From JALRLA01 sp046047755 (GTDB lineage: Bacteria > Bacteroidota > Bacteroidia > NS11-12g > UBA955), in NCBI GenBank assembly GCA_046047755.1, contig JBJOHK010000024.1, positions 1 through 21,105 on the forward strand: DNA of 21,105 nucleotides, written 5' to 3'. The first letter of the stretch is position 1; each line of letters begins with the position of its first letter. The notes beneath the pieces were generated by a model, which had not been told where the DNA came from, did not search any database, and saw nothing but the letters and a program-made list of their open reading frames with translations. The position numbers were made by a program, and so were the translations under genes. Shown here piece by piece: positions 7,772 through 14,310 of the stretch.

Positions 7772-9258
7772 TGGAAACCCTTTCTTTAAGCCCTACTCGG
7801 GTATTGGCCGCCTTGCTACTCTACTTTGGACTGCTACTGGCCATAGGTTGGTGGACGGGTCGCAAAGCCAATGAAAACGGGTATTTTCTGGGCAATAGAC
7901 AAAGCCTGTGGTACCTGGTGGCCTTGGGAATGCTCAGCGATAGCATGAGCGGTGTGAGCTTTATCTCTGTTCCTGGTGCGGTGTGGAAGGCGAATTTTGG
8001 CTATTTGCAAGTGGTGATGGGCTATGTGCTGGGTTATTTAGCCATCGCGTATTGGTTATTGCCTTTGTATTACAAACACAATTTGACCAGCATTTACACC
8101 TACTTGGAAGGGCGATTCGGATTGAGTGCCCAACGAACGGGTTCTTTGTTTTTTGTGGTTTCTCGACTCTTGGGTGCCGCCGGTCGATTGTACCTGACGG
8201 CAGCAATTTTGCAGACATTCTTGTTCGGCCCATTGGGCATTCCTTTTGGCTTGTCGGTGAGTCTGATCATTGCCCTGATTTTGCTGTACACCTTCAAAGG
8301 GGGCATCTCTACCTTGGTTATCACTGATGCGTTGCAGAGTAGCTTCCTCATCGGCGGATTATCCATCTGCATCTACGCCCTATACCAAGGATTGCCACTG
8401 GATTTACGCGAGCAAGGTTTCTTTTCATTGGTTCAAAACAGCCCGCATAGCGAATGGCTGAATCTCGACCCCTGGTCCAAAAGTTATTTCTGGAAGCACT
8501 TTTTGGGCGGCGCCGCCATATGTATCGCTATGACCGGATTGGATCAGAACATGATGCAGAAAAACCTGTCTTGCCGCAGTCTGAAAGATGCCCAGAAAAA
8601 CATGGTGGCCACGGCCATTGTCGTGTTTTTTGTCAATGTTTTCTTTCTCTCTTTGGGTGTATTGATGATCGAGTACTTGCAGGCTAATGCGGATCCCTTG
8701 TTGCAGCAGGTGAAGGAGGGGAAGGCTTTGACCGATTCTTTCTTCCCGCATATTGCCTTGAGCCAATTGGGTCCGGTAGCAGGTCTTTCTTTTATCTTGG
8801 GTCTAGCCGCTGCCACTTTCAGTAGCGCCGATTCTGTATTGACCACTTTGACTACAAGTACCTATTTCGATTTGTGGAATTTGGATGCTCGACAAGACTT
8901 GAGTGAAGAGCAGAAACTCCGCTATCGCCGAATCTTGCACATTGGTTTTGCTATCGCCTTATGGGGAAGCATTATGGCTTTTAAGGCCTTCAATCAGCAA
9001 GCCTTGATCGATACGGTTCTGGATTTGGCCAATTACACCTATGGCCCTTTGTTGGGTTTGTTCTTTGTTGGAATGTTTACCTCTTGGAAGCCTTCGGGGA
9101 AAGCCCTGGTCTTGGCCTGTATGGCCTCACCTATGCTTATCTATGCATTGAAACAAATGCCTTTTGGGTCCTACCAATTCGGATTTGAATTGTTGATCGT
9201 AAACGGAGCCATTACGGCTTTGTTACTCGGTTTGGCGGCCCGGCTGCGCCGGGCCTAA
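7771..9258 (+). CDS. Sodium:solute symporter (SSS family)
   Basis: A 495-residue inner-membrane transporter of the SSS/SLC5-like family, with about 13 hydrophobic segments. The family signature is visible in GMLSDSMSGVSFISVPG near residue 55, the cytoplasmic GLDQNMMQKNLSCRSLKDAQ segment near 250-275, and GLAAATFSSADSVLTTLTTS around 345-365, where Ser/Thr residues are expected to form the Na2 sodium site. It should couple Na+ entry to solute uptake. The solute (sugar, amino acid, nucleoside or peptidoglycan fragment) cannot be read from the sequence. It is the last gene of a five-gene overlapping operon. Its C-terminus AARLRRA and the stop codon lie in a GC-rich hairpin that recurs 66 bases downstream. 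Confidence 0.93.
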   Translation: METLSLSPTRVLAALLLYFGLLLAIGWWTGRKANENGYFLGNRQSLWYLVALGMLSDSMSGVSFISVPGAVWKANFGYLQVVMGYVLGYLAIAYWLLPLYYKHNLTSIYTYLEGRFGLSAQRTGSLFFVVSRLLGAAGRLYLTAAILQTFLFGPLGIPFGLSVSLIIALILLYTFKGGISTLVITDALQSSFLIGGLSICIYALYQGLPLDLREQGFFSLVQNSPHSEWLNLDPWSKSYFWKHFLGGAAICIAMTGLDQNMMQKNLSCRSLKDAQKNMVATAIVVFFVNVFFLSLGVLMIEYLQANADPLLQQVKEGKALTDSFFPHIALSQLGPVAGLSFILGLAAATFSSADSVLTTLTTSTYFDLWNLDARQDLSEEQKLRYRRILHIGFAIALWGSIMAFKAFNQQALIDTVLDLANYTYGPLLGLFFVGMFTSWKPSGKALVLACMASPMLIYALKQMPFGSYQFGFELLIVNGAITALLLGLAARLRRA

Positions 9259-9259
9259 G
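9235..9259 (+). repeat. GC-rich hairpin repeat, copy 1, inside the symporter 3' end
   Basis: Contains a perfect eight-pair hairpin at 9237-9255 (GGCCCGGC, loop TGC, GCCGGGCC) followed by TAAG. It encodes the last seven symporter residues and supplies its stop codon. The 25-base unit matches copy 2 at 9301-9325 with a single mismatch in the loop. It may serve as a terminator stem, but no T-run follows. Confidence 0.9.
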
Positions 9260-9300
9260 CGCTTCCTTCTAAGAAAGCCAATTCCTTGACCCTAGTCTCT

Positions 9301-9325
9301 GCGGCCCGGCTTCGCCGGGCCTAAG
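9301..9325 (+). repeat. GC-rich hairpin repeat, copy 2, downstream of the symporter
   Basis: The same 25-base unit as copy 1, with loop TTC instead of TGC, stem at 9303-9321. The distance between copies is 66 bases, a multiple of three, and the frame after the first stop stays open, so copy 2 again spells Ala-Ala-Arg-Leu-Arg-Arg-Ala-stop in the symporter frame. It lies in the convergent gap before the decarboxylase gene. Confidence 0.9.
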
Positions 9326-9338
9326 TCCAACTTGAAAG

Positions 9339-9364
9339 TAAGGGTACCGGGTATAGGTCCCTTA
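9339..9364 (-). terminator. Possible terminator hairpin at the end of the decarboxylase gene
   Basis: TAAGGG-t-ACC pairs with GGT-CCCTTA around a seven-base loop (GGGTATA), giving nine pairs with a one-base bulge. The stem includes the decarboxylase stop codon. There is no clear T-run on either strand, so the terminator role is tentative. Confidence 0.35.
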
Positions 9365-10762
9365 CATATAACCCAAGGTCTTCAGCATACTCTTGTAGCT
9401 CTGCTCCTTAGAGAACATTCTAAAGTGATAGTCTCCATTTTCATCACGATCGATGATGATGTGCTTAGGAGCAGGGGTTAGGCAGTGTTGAATACCGCCG
9501 AATCCGCCGATGGTCTCCTGGTATGCTCCCGTATTGAAAAAACCAATGTACAAAGGGTCTTCAGGATCGTATTTGGGAAGGTAAATCGCGTTTACGTGCT
9601 GTTCAGAATTGTAGTAGTCGTCGCTGTCGCACGTGATACCTCCGAGTAGAACGCGCTCATATTCTTCGCCCCAGCGGTTGACGGGTAACATGATGAACTT
9701 CTTGTTGATGGCCCAGGCATCGGGTAGGGTAGTCATGAAGCTGGAGTCAATCATGTTCCACCGCTCGCGGTCGTTTTGGCGTTTTTGATCCAATACGCTG
9801 TAAATCGCCCCACCGGCTTCGCCTACTGTGAATGAGCCAAATTCGGTGAAGATATCAGGCTCGTCAATTCCAGCTTCGCTGCATACCTGTTTGATTTGCG
9901 CAACGATCTCAGTTGCCATGTACTCATAGTCGTAACTATAGTTCATGGAGTTCTTGATCGGAAAGCCTCCTCCAATGTTCAAAGTGCAAAGTTCTGGGCA
10001 TTCACGTTTCAGCTCTACATACACCTTAAGGCACTTGTGCAATTCGTTCCAGTAGTAGGCTGTATCATAGATGCCTGTATTGATGAAGAAGTGCAACATC
10101 TTCAACTTTACATTGGGCTGTCCTTTGATCTTGTGGCGATAGAAAGGCAAAATGTCTTTGTATCCAATGCCCAAGCGAGAAGTATAGAACTCGAATTTGG
10201 GTTCCTCTTCGGCGGCAATGCGTATGCCGCAGTTGATCTCTTTGTCGGTATAGGTAAGGAGCTGGTCTATCTCTCTTGAGTTGTCAAAAACGGGTATGAC
10301 GTTGCTCCAGCCATTGTTGATCAAACCGGCGATGTTTTCAATGTAACTATCGCGCTTAAACCCGTTGCAGACAACGAACTTGTCTTTGCTAACTTTTCCT
10401 TGCTCGTGCAGGGTTTCGATCAGATTGATGTCGTAGGTGGAAGAGGTTTCAAGGTGTACATTGTTCTTCAATACCTCGTCCAAGGTGTGCTGAAAGTGAT
10501 TGCTTTTGGTGCAATAGCAATAGTAGTATTTGCCCTGGTAGTCGGCTTTGGCTATGGCTACATTGAACAGGGTTCGTGCCTTCTGAATGTTTTCGCTAAT
10601 CTTTGGTAAGTAGGTGAATTTCAATGGTGTTCCATATTGTTCAACCAGCTCCATCAGGGGTATGTCGTGGTAGATCAGGCTTTCTTCATTGTCGCTCAAC
10701 GTGAACTCTTCTTGTGGGAATTCGAAGGTCTGTTGAATCAGGTCAATGTACTTGTTTTTCAT
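9362..10762 (-). CDS. Arginine decarboxylase-type PLP enzyme (fold type III)
   Basis: A 466-residue cytoplasmic enzyme of the ornithine/arginine/diaminopimelate decarboxylase superfamily, matching the shorter arginine decarboxylase of Bacteroidota in length and in its N-terminal MKNKYIDLIQQTF. The PLP lysine is Lys86 in YCYCTKSNHF, the phosphate-binding glycines are in NIGGGFP, and the second-subunit active-site Cys is about residue 378 in CDSDDYY, followed by the conserved FNTGAYQ. It should convert arginine to agmatine and CO2, the first step of polyamine synthesis. No agmatinase or agmatine deiminase gene lies next to it here, so the substrate is assigned from family resemblance; ornithine or another basic amino acid is possible. 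It is a single gene, convergent with the symporter and divergent from mdh, with a consensus -7 box upstream. Confidence 0.87.
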   Translation of the reverse strand: MKNKYIDLIQQTFEFPQEEFTLSDNEESLIYHDIPLMELVEQYGTPLKFTYLPKISENIQKARTLFNVAIAKADYQGKYYYCYCTKSNHFQHTLDEVLKNNVHLETSSTYDINLIETLHEQGKVSKDKFVVCNGFKRDSYIENIAGLINNGWSNVIPVFDNSREIDQLLTYTDKEINCGIRIAAEEEPKFEFYTSRLGIGYKDILPFYRHKIKGQPNVKLKMLHFFINTGIYDTAYYWNELHKCLKVYVELKRECPELCTLNIGGGFPIKNSMNYSYDYEYMATEIVAQIKQVCSEAGIDEPDIFTEFGSFTVGEAGGAIYSVLDQKRQNDRERWNMIDSSFMTTLPDAWAINKKFIMLPVNRWGEEYERVLLGGITCDSDDYYNSEQHVNAIYLPKYDPEDPLYIGFFNTGAYQETIGGFGGIQHCLTPAPKHIIIDRDENGDYHFRMFSKEQSYKSMLKTLGYM

Positions 10763-10793
10763 GCTTTTAATGCGTTAGCGCGATAAAGGTTGG

Positions 10794-10801
10794 CAAAAGT
10801 A
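10794..10801 (-). promoter_or_regulatory. Putative -7 box (TACTTTTG) for the decarboxylase gene
   Basis: The minus strand reads TACTTTTG, an exact TAnnTTTG match, about 31 bases before the ATG at 10762. A T-rich stretch around 10816-10824 may serve as the -33 region, though it lacks a clean TTTG. Confidence 0.5.
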
Positions 10802-10872
10802 ACTCATTTAGATGGCTTAAAAAACGAAGATGTAACTAAGTTGGATTTGCGCATTGCTCGAGATGGCGCTTT

Positions 10873-10894
10873 GTAAAGCAGACGGAATCTTTAC
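10873..10894. promoter_or_regulatory. Inverted repeat GTAAAG-N10-CTTTAC upstream of mdh
   Basis: A perfect six-base inverted repeat with a ten-base spacer, in the 198-base decarboxylase-mdh gap and just upstream of the likely mdh promoter. The shape is like a dimeric regulator site, but no regulator can be named. A dyad of this size can arise by chance. Confidence 0.35.
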
Positions 10895-10902
10895 GCAAAC
10901 GG

Positions 10903-10933
10903 TTTCACAAGCCCCCTAAGGGGCTTACCTTTG
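10903..10933 (+). promoter_or_regulatory. Putative mdh promoter with a perfect palindrome between the boxes
   Basis: TACCTTTG at 10926-10933 is an exact -7 match, and TTTC at 10903-10906 is a -33-like element 19 bases upstream. Between them lies a perfect seven-base inverted repeat, AAGCCCC-CTAA-GGGGCTT (10909-10926), which shares its last base with the -7 box. The transcript would begin about 20 bases before the mdh ATG. A protein bound there would block RNA polymerase, so it is a candidate operator. Confidence 0.5.
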
Positions 10934-10960
10934 CAGCAGAAAATCGAATAATATCTAGAA

Positions 10961-11902
10961 ATGAGTAAAATTAGCGTTATCGGAGCGGGCAATGTAGGCG
11001 CCAGTTGTGCGGAGTACATCGCCATGAAAAACTTTGCTGCAGAAGTAGTGTTGTTGGACATCAAAGAGAACTTTGCGGAAGGCAAAGCCTTGGATTTGAT
11101 GCAGACAGCTGCTTTAAATGGCTTTGAAACGCGCATTTCTGGATCGACCAACGATTACAGCAAAACGGCGGGTAGCGATGTGGTAGTCATTACTTCTGGT
11201 GTTCCCCGTAAACCCGGTATGACCCGTGAAGAATTGATCGGAATCAATGCCGGTATCGTCAAGGGTGTAATGGAGAATTGCTTGAAGCATTCTCCTGAGG
11301 CTGTATTTGTTATTGTATCCAACCCTATGGATACCATGACGTATTTGGCCATGAAGACTTCGGGTATTCCTGCACACCGCATCATCGGTATGGGTGGTGC
11401 TTTGGATAGCGCTCGTTTCCGTCATTATTTGTCTACTGCCTTGTCAGCTCCTGCTTTTGAAGTAGAAGGTATGGTTATCGGCGGTCACGGTGATACCACC
11501 ATGATTCCTTTGACTTCCAAGGCCTCTTATAAAGGCGTTCCCGCTTCTCAATTCCTCAGTGAGGAAGTATTGGGCAAGGTGAAAGCTGATACTATGGTTG
11601 GTGGAGCTACTTTGACCGGTATGTTGGGTACCAGTGCTTGGTATGCCCCTGGAGCCGCCGTTACCGCTGTAGTTCAAAGCATTGTTTGCGATCAAAAGCG
11701 CATGATTCCTTGCTGTGTTTCATTGAACGGAGAGTACGGTCAGAGTGACATTTGCATCGGTGTTCCCGTGATTTTGGGCAAAAACGGATGGGAGAAAATC
11801 GTTTCCATCGATCTCAACGATGCAGAAAAAGCTGAGTTTGAGAAAAGCGCGAACGCAGTGCGTACCATGAACGCTGCGCTCGATTCTGTTTTGAGTGCCT
11901 AA
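10961..11902 (+). CDS. mdh: Malate dehydrogenase (NAD-dependent)
   Basis: A 313-residue cytoplasmic enzyme that interconverts malate and oxaloacetate in the TCA cycle. The Rossmann motif GAGNVG is at 8-13, and Asp33 at the end of the second strand favours NAD over NADP. Substrate-binding arginines are Arg83 and Arg89 in GVPRKPGMTRE. SNPMD (120-124), the Asp149-Arg152 segment in GALDSARFR, and catalytic His176 in GGHGDTTM are all present. Arg rather than Gln at position 83 marks malate over lactate specificity. The length matches the LDH-like MDH type usual in Bacteroidota. The start ATG is 27 bases after the -7 box. Its 3' end overlaps the EamA transporter gene if that gene uses its GTG start. 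Confidence 0.96.
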   Translation: MSKISVIGAGNVGASCAEYIAMKNFAAEVVLLDIKENFAEGKALDLMQTAALNGFETRISGSTNDYSKTAGSDVVVITSGVPRKPGMTREELIGINAGIVKGVMENCLKHSPEAVFVIVSNPMDTMTYLAMKTSGIPAHRIIGMGGALDSARFRHYLSTALSAPAFEVEGMVIGGHGDTTMIPLTSKASYKGVPASQFLSEEVLGKVKADTMVGGATLTGMLGTSAWYAPGAAVTAVVQSIVCDQKRMIPCCVSLNGEYGQSDICIGVPVILGKNGWEKIVSIDLNDAEKAEFEKSANAVRTMNAALDSVLSA

Positions 11903-12758
11903 GCAACTTCGCTTTCCGGAAAGCGGCATTTCTTTGATGCTCGTGGCCAGCCTTTCGTTTGGCCTGATGAACGTATCGGTAAAAATGCTGGGAGCCATGC
12001 ATGTGGTTCAGGTGGTGTTTTTCCGAGCCGTGGTGCAGTTGTTGATGTCTTCTGTTTTGATTTATCGCGCGGGCATTTCACCCTGGGGGAATAAACCCAA
12101 GTGGCTGATTTTGCGCGGTTTATTCGGGTCAATGGGGCTGGTGGGGTATTTCTATACCCTTCAAGCGATGCCCTTAGGCAACGCTATTGTCATTCATTAC
12201 TTGTCCCCGATGTTGACGGCATTTCTGGCCATGTTTTTGTTCAAAGAGCGAGTTAAAGGGGCACAATGGGCCTTTTTCTTGCTGTCGTTTGCAGGAGTGG
12301 TTGTTGTCAATGGCCTGAGCGATGCTATTACCTGGTATGGCATTCTTGGCGGATTGGCAGGGGTCGTGTTCTCAGCTGCCGCATACAATACCATTCGGCA
12401 TTTGAAAGACAGCGAACACCCGAACGTCATCATATTCTATTTCCCCTTGGTAACCTTCCCTTTGAGTTTGCTGCACGGTATGGCTTTCCCAGAAGCGTGG
12501 CGAATGCCCGAAGGAAATCAATGGCTATACATTATAGCTATGGGTGTGTTTACCCACTTCGGGCAGTACTTCATGACCCGAGCCTATCAACGGGAACAGG
12601 CATCCAAGGTTTCGGCCGTTAGCTATGCTGGAATTGTTTGGGCCGCTCTCTTTGGTGTTTTCCTCTTTGGAGAATCCTACCAATGGGGCCAATACCTAGG
12701 AATGGGTTTGGTGTTGTTAGGTATGGCTTTGAATGTGAGAAGTTCGCAAAAGGCTTAA
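11895..12758 (+). CDS. EamA-type DMT family transporter
   Basis: A 287-residue inner-membrane protein with ten predicted hydrophobic segments in two homologous halves, the normal form of DMT-superfamily EamA exporters and importers. The first half ends near LNGLSDAI-type sequence and the second begins near WYGILGGLAGVVFSAAAYNT. The GTG start at 11895 overlaps the mdh stop by eight bases and gives a short hydrophilic lead before the first helix; an ATG at 11937 would start inside that helix and seems less likely. Substrate unknown: amino acids, nucleosides or other small metabolites are typical. Its stop shares four bases (TTAA) with the stop of the convergent GlmU-like gene, leaving no room for a separate terminator. 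Confidence 0.9.
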   Translation: MPKQLRFPESGISLMLVASLSFGLMNVSVKMLGAMHVVQVVFFRAVVQLLMSSVLIYRAGISPWGNKPKWLILRGLFGSMGLVGYFYTLQAMPLGNAIVIHYLSPMLTAFLAMFLFKERVKGAQWAFFLLSFAGVVVVNGLSDAITWYGILGGLAGVVFSAAAYNTIRHLKDSEHPNVIIFYFPLVTFPLSLLHGMAFPEAWRMPEGNQWLYIIAMGVFTHFGQYFMTRAYQREQASKVSAVSYAGIVWAALFGVFLFGESYQWGQYLGMGLVLLGMALNVRSSQKA

Positions 12759-13921
12759 GCTTCCTTTTCCCAACTCCTCAAAGGTTGAGCCCACTCATAC
12801 AAGGCCGTTAAAATGACCGTTTCATCTTCGTCGCACTGGCGACCTCTGCGAGGCATTACTAAGCTGGCTGTTTTTAGGGCTGCATCGAGCTTGTGGGTTA
12901 CGAATCCGCTGGAGCCTCCCCAAGCAAAATCGGGGATAAACTGTCGCGGAAATCCTGAGCCGAATACGTTACAGGCCACGCCGACCACCGTGCCGGTGTT
13001 GAACATGGTGTTGATGCCTGCTTTGCTGTGGTCGCCCATAATCAAGCCCACGAATTGCTGGCCGCTCTTCTCAAATCGACCGCTGCTGTAATTCCAGACT
13101 TTGACGTCGTCGTAATTGTTTTTCAAATTGCTGGCATTGGTGTCAGCGCCCAAATTGCACCATTCGCCAATGGCGGCATTTCCCAAAAAGCCGTCATGCC
13201 CTTTGTTGGAGTAGGCCTGAAAAACGACATTGGAAATTTCACCTCCAGCCACGCTGTATGGGCCTAAGGTTGTTGAACCATAGGCTTTGGTTCCCATCTT
13301 CAATTTAGAACCTTCGCACAGAGCCAATGGGCCACGCACCAAAGAGCCTTCCATGATCTCAGCATTCTTGCCTATATAAATGGGGCCATCTTGGCTATTG
13401 AGGGTGCATCCTTGAACCTGAGCCCCGTCTTCGATGAATATGGGGTGTTCTCCCCAATGCTGAACGCTATTGGGAATAGGCGCTGAAAGGCGATGGGCGC
13501 ATAGACTTTCGAAATCTCGTTTGATTTCAGAGCCGTTAAGCAAGAAAACATCAAATGGGCGTTTTACTTGTTTGATTTCGGCTTCATAGGGCAGATTCTG
13601 TGGGCTTTCTTCACCCATTCGGGCAGCCAATATGAGCTCGTTTTGCACCAGCGTTTCCCCTGGATTCAAAGCTTTGATAGCGGCTATTAATGCCTCGTCA
13701 GGCAGGATTCGGCCATTGATGCGCAGCTCGGCCTGCTCATGGCTGGGGTAGCGCCCCTTCAAATATTCACGAGTAAAAAAGGAGTGCTGGGTGCCTTGGA
13801 GATGATGCATCCACTTTTCCCAAATTCTCCAAATTCCAATGCGCAGTTCAGCCGCTGGTCGCGTGCTGCATAAGGGGGCAAGGTCAAGAATGTGGTTGTC
13901 GTCAAAAAACTCCAGGCGCAT
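12755..13921 (-). CDS. Alternative GlmU-type sugar-1-phosphate nucleotidyltransferase/acetyltransferase
   Basis: A 388-residue protein of the Bacteroidota alternative GlmU family (putative UDP-GlcNAc pyrophosphorylase fused to a left-handed beta-helix acetyltransferase). The N-terminus holds STRPAAELRIGIWRIWEKW, the family's shortened nucleotide-binding signature. Residues about 165-350 have hexapeptide-repeat character (IYIGKNAEIMEGSLVRGPLA), then KGHDGFLGNAAIGEW and NLGADTNASNLKNNY, which resembles the acetyltransferase site of GlmU. It probably contributes to UDP-GlcNAc synthesis for peptidoglycan and LPS in the cytoplasm; the exact sugar is inferred. The ATG lies four bases after a TATCTTTG -7 box whose upstream part overlaps the L31 terminator. 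Confidence 0.88.
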   Translation of the reverse strand: MRLEFFDDNHILDLAPLCSTRPAAELRIGIWRIWEKWMHHLQGTQHSFFTREYLKGRYPSHEQAELRINGRILPDEALIAAIKALNPGETLVQNELILAARMGEESPQNLPYEAEIKQVKRPFDVFLLNGSEIKRDFESLCAHRLSAPIPNSVQHWGEHPIFIEDGAQVQGCTLNSQDGPIYIGKNAEIMEGSLVRGPLALCEGSKLKMGTKAYGSTTLGPYSVAGGEISNVVFQAYSNKGHDGFLGNAAIGEWCNLGADTNASNLKNNYDDVKVWNYSSGRFEKSGQQFVGLIMGDHSKAGINTMFNTGTVVGVACNVFGSGFPRQFIPDFAWGGSSGFVTHKLDAALKTASLVMPRRGRQCDEDETVILTALYEWAQPLRSWEKEA

Positions 13922-13925
13922 GAAA

Positions 13926-13933
13926 CAAAGATA
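13926..13933 (-). promoter_or_regulatory. Putative -7 box (TATCTTTG) for the GlmU-like gene
   Basis: An exact TAnnTTTG match on the minus strand, ending four bases before the ATG, so the mRNA is probably leaderless. The -33 region, about 20 bases upstream, falls in the T-run of the L31 terminator. Confidence 0.55.
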
Positions 13934-13947
13934 GGGTCAGGGGCATA

Positions 13948-13979
13948 AAAAAAGCCCAAGTGAAGACCTGGGCTTTTTT
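13948..13979 (-). terminator. Strong intrinsic terminator after the L31 gene
   Basis: AAAAAAGCCCA pairs with TGGGCTTTTTT, eleven pairs, plus an inner G-C pair after one mismatch and a six-base loop. On the minus strand, downstream of the L31 stop (13998), the stem is followed by seven T's, a textbook terminator. It would also work on the plus strand, though no gene needs it there. Confidence 0.9.
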
Positions 13980-13997
13980 CTATGAAAAGGGTGCGGA

Positions 13998-14246
13998 TTA
14001 TTTCTTTCCGTAACGCTTCATGAACTTATCGATACGACCTGCGGTGTCGATCAAGTTCTGTTTTCCGGTATAGAAGGGGTGAGATTCAGCTGAAATTTCC
14101 AACTTGTACAAGGGGTATTCGTTTCCGTCTTCCCACACAATGGTCTCTTTGGTGTCTACGCAGCTCTGAGTAATGAAAGCATGATCGCAGCTCATGTCCT
14201 TGAATACAACTTTGCGGTAGCTGGTTGGGTGAATATCGTTCTTCAT
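13998..14246 (-). CDS. rpmE2: Ribosomal protein L31, type B
   Basis: An 82-residue ribosomal protein of the zinc-independent type B form. It starts MKNDIHPTSYRKVVFKDMSC, has ESHPFYTGKQNLIDTAGRID in the middle and ends in a basic KFMKRYGKK tail, all typical of L31B. The CxxC zinc motif of type A is absent; Cys20 and Cys29 are present but not spaced as a zinc knuckle. It bridges the ribosomal subunits in the cytoplasm. It has its own consensus -7 box upstream and a strong terminator downstream, so it is probably a single-gene transcript, possibly with read-through from the PBP1A gene 64 bases upstream. Confidence 0.97.
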   Translation of the reverse strand: MKNDIHPTSYRKVVFKDMSCDHAFITQSCVDTKETIVWEDGNEYPLYKLEISAESHPFYTGKQNLIDTAGRIDKFMKRYGKK

Positions 14247-14273
14247 GATGATTTCTAATCAGTTTTGGGGCTG

Positions 14274-14281
14274 CAAATATA
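14274..14281 (-). promoter_or_regulatory. Putative -7 box (TATATTTG) for the L31 gene
   Basis: An exact TAnnTTTG match on the minus strand, 27 bases before the L31 ATG, leaving a leader of about 20 bases. A T-run at about 14299-14304 is near the -33 position, without a clean TTTG. Confidence 0.55.
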
Positions 14282-14310
14282 CAACGTATGAAGTTTGGAA
14301 AAAAGCAATT

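Noticed and set aside
9237..9321. The two GC-rich hairpins as a classic pair of intrinsic terminators.
   Set aside because: Neither stem is followed by a T-run on either strand, so I list them as repeats. A termination role remains possible.
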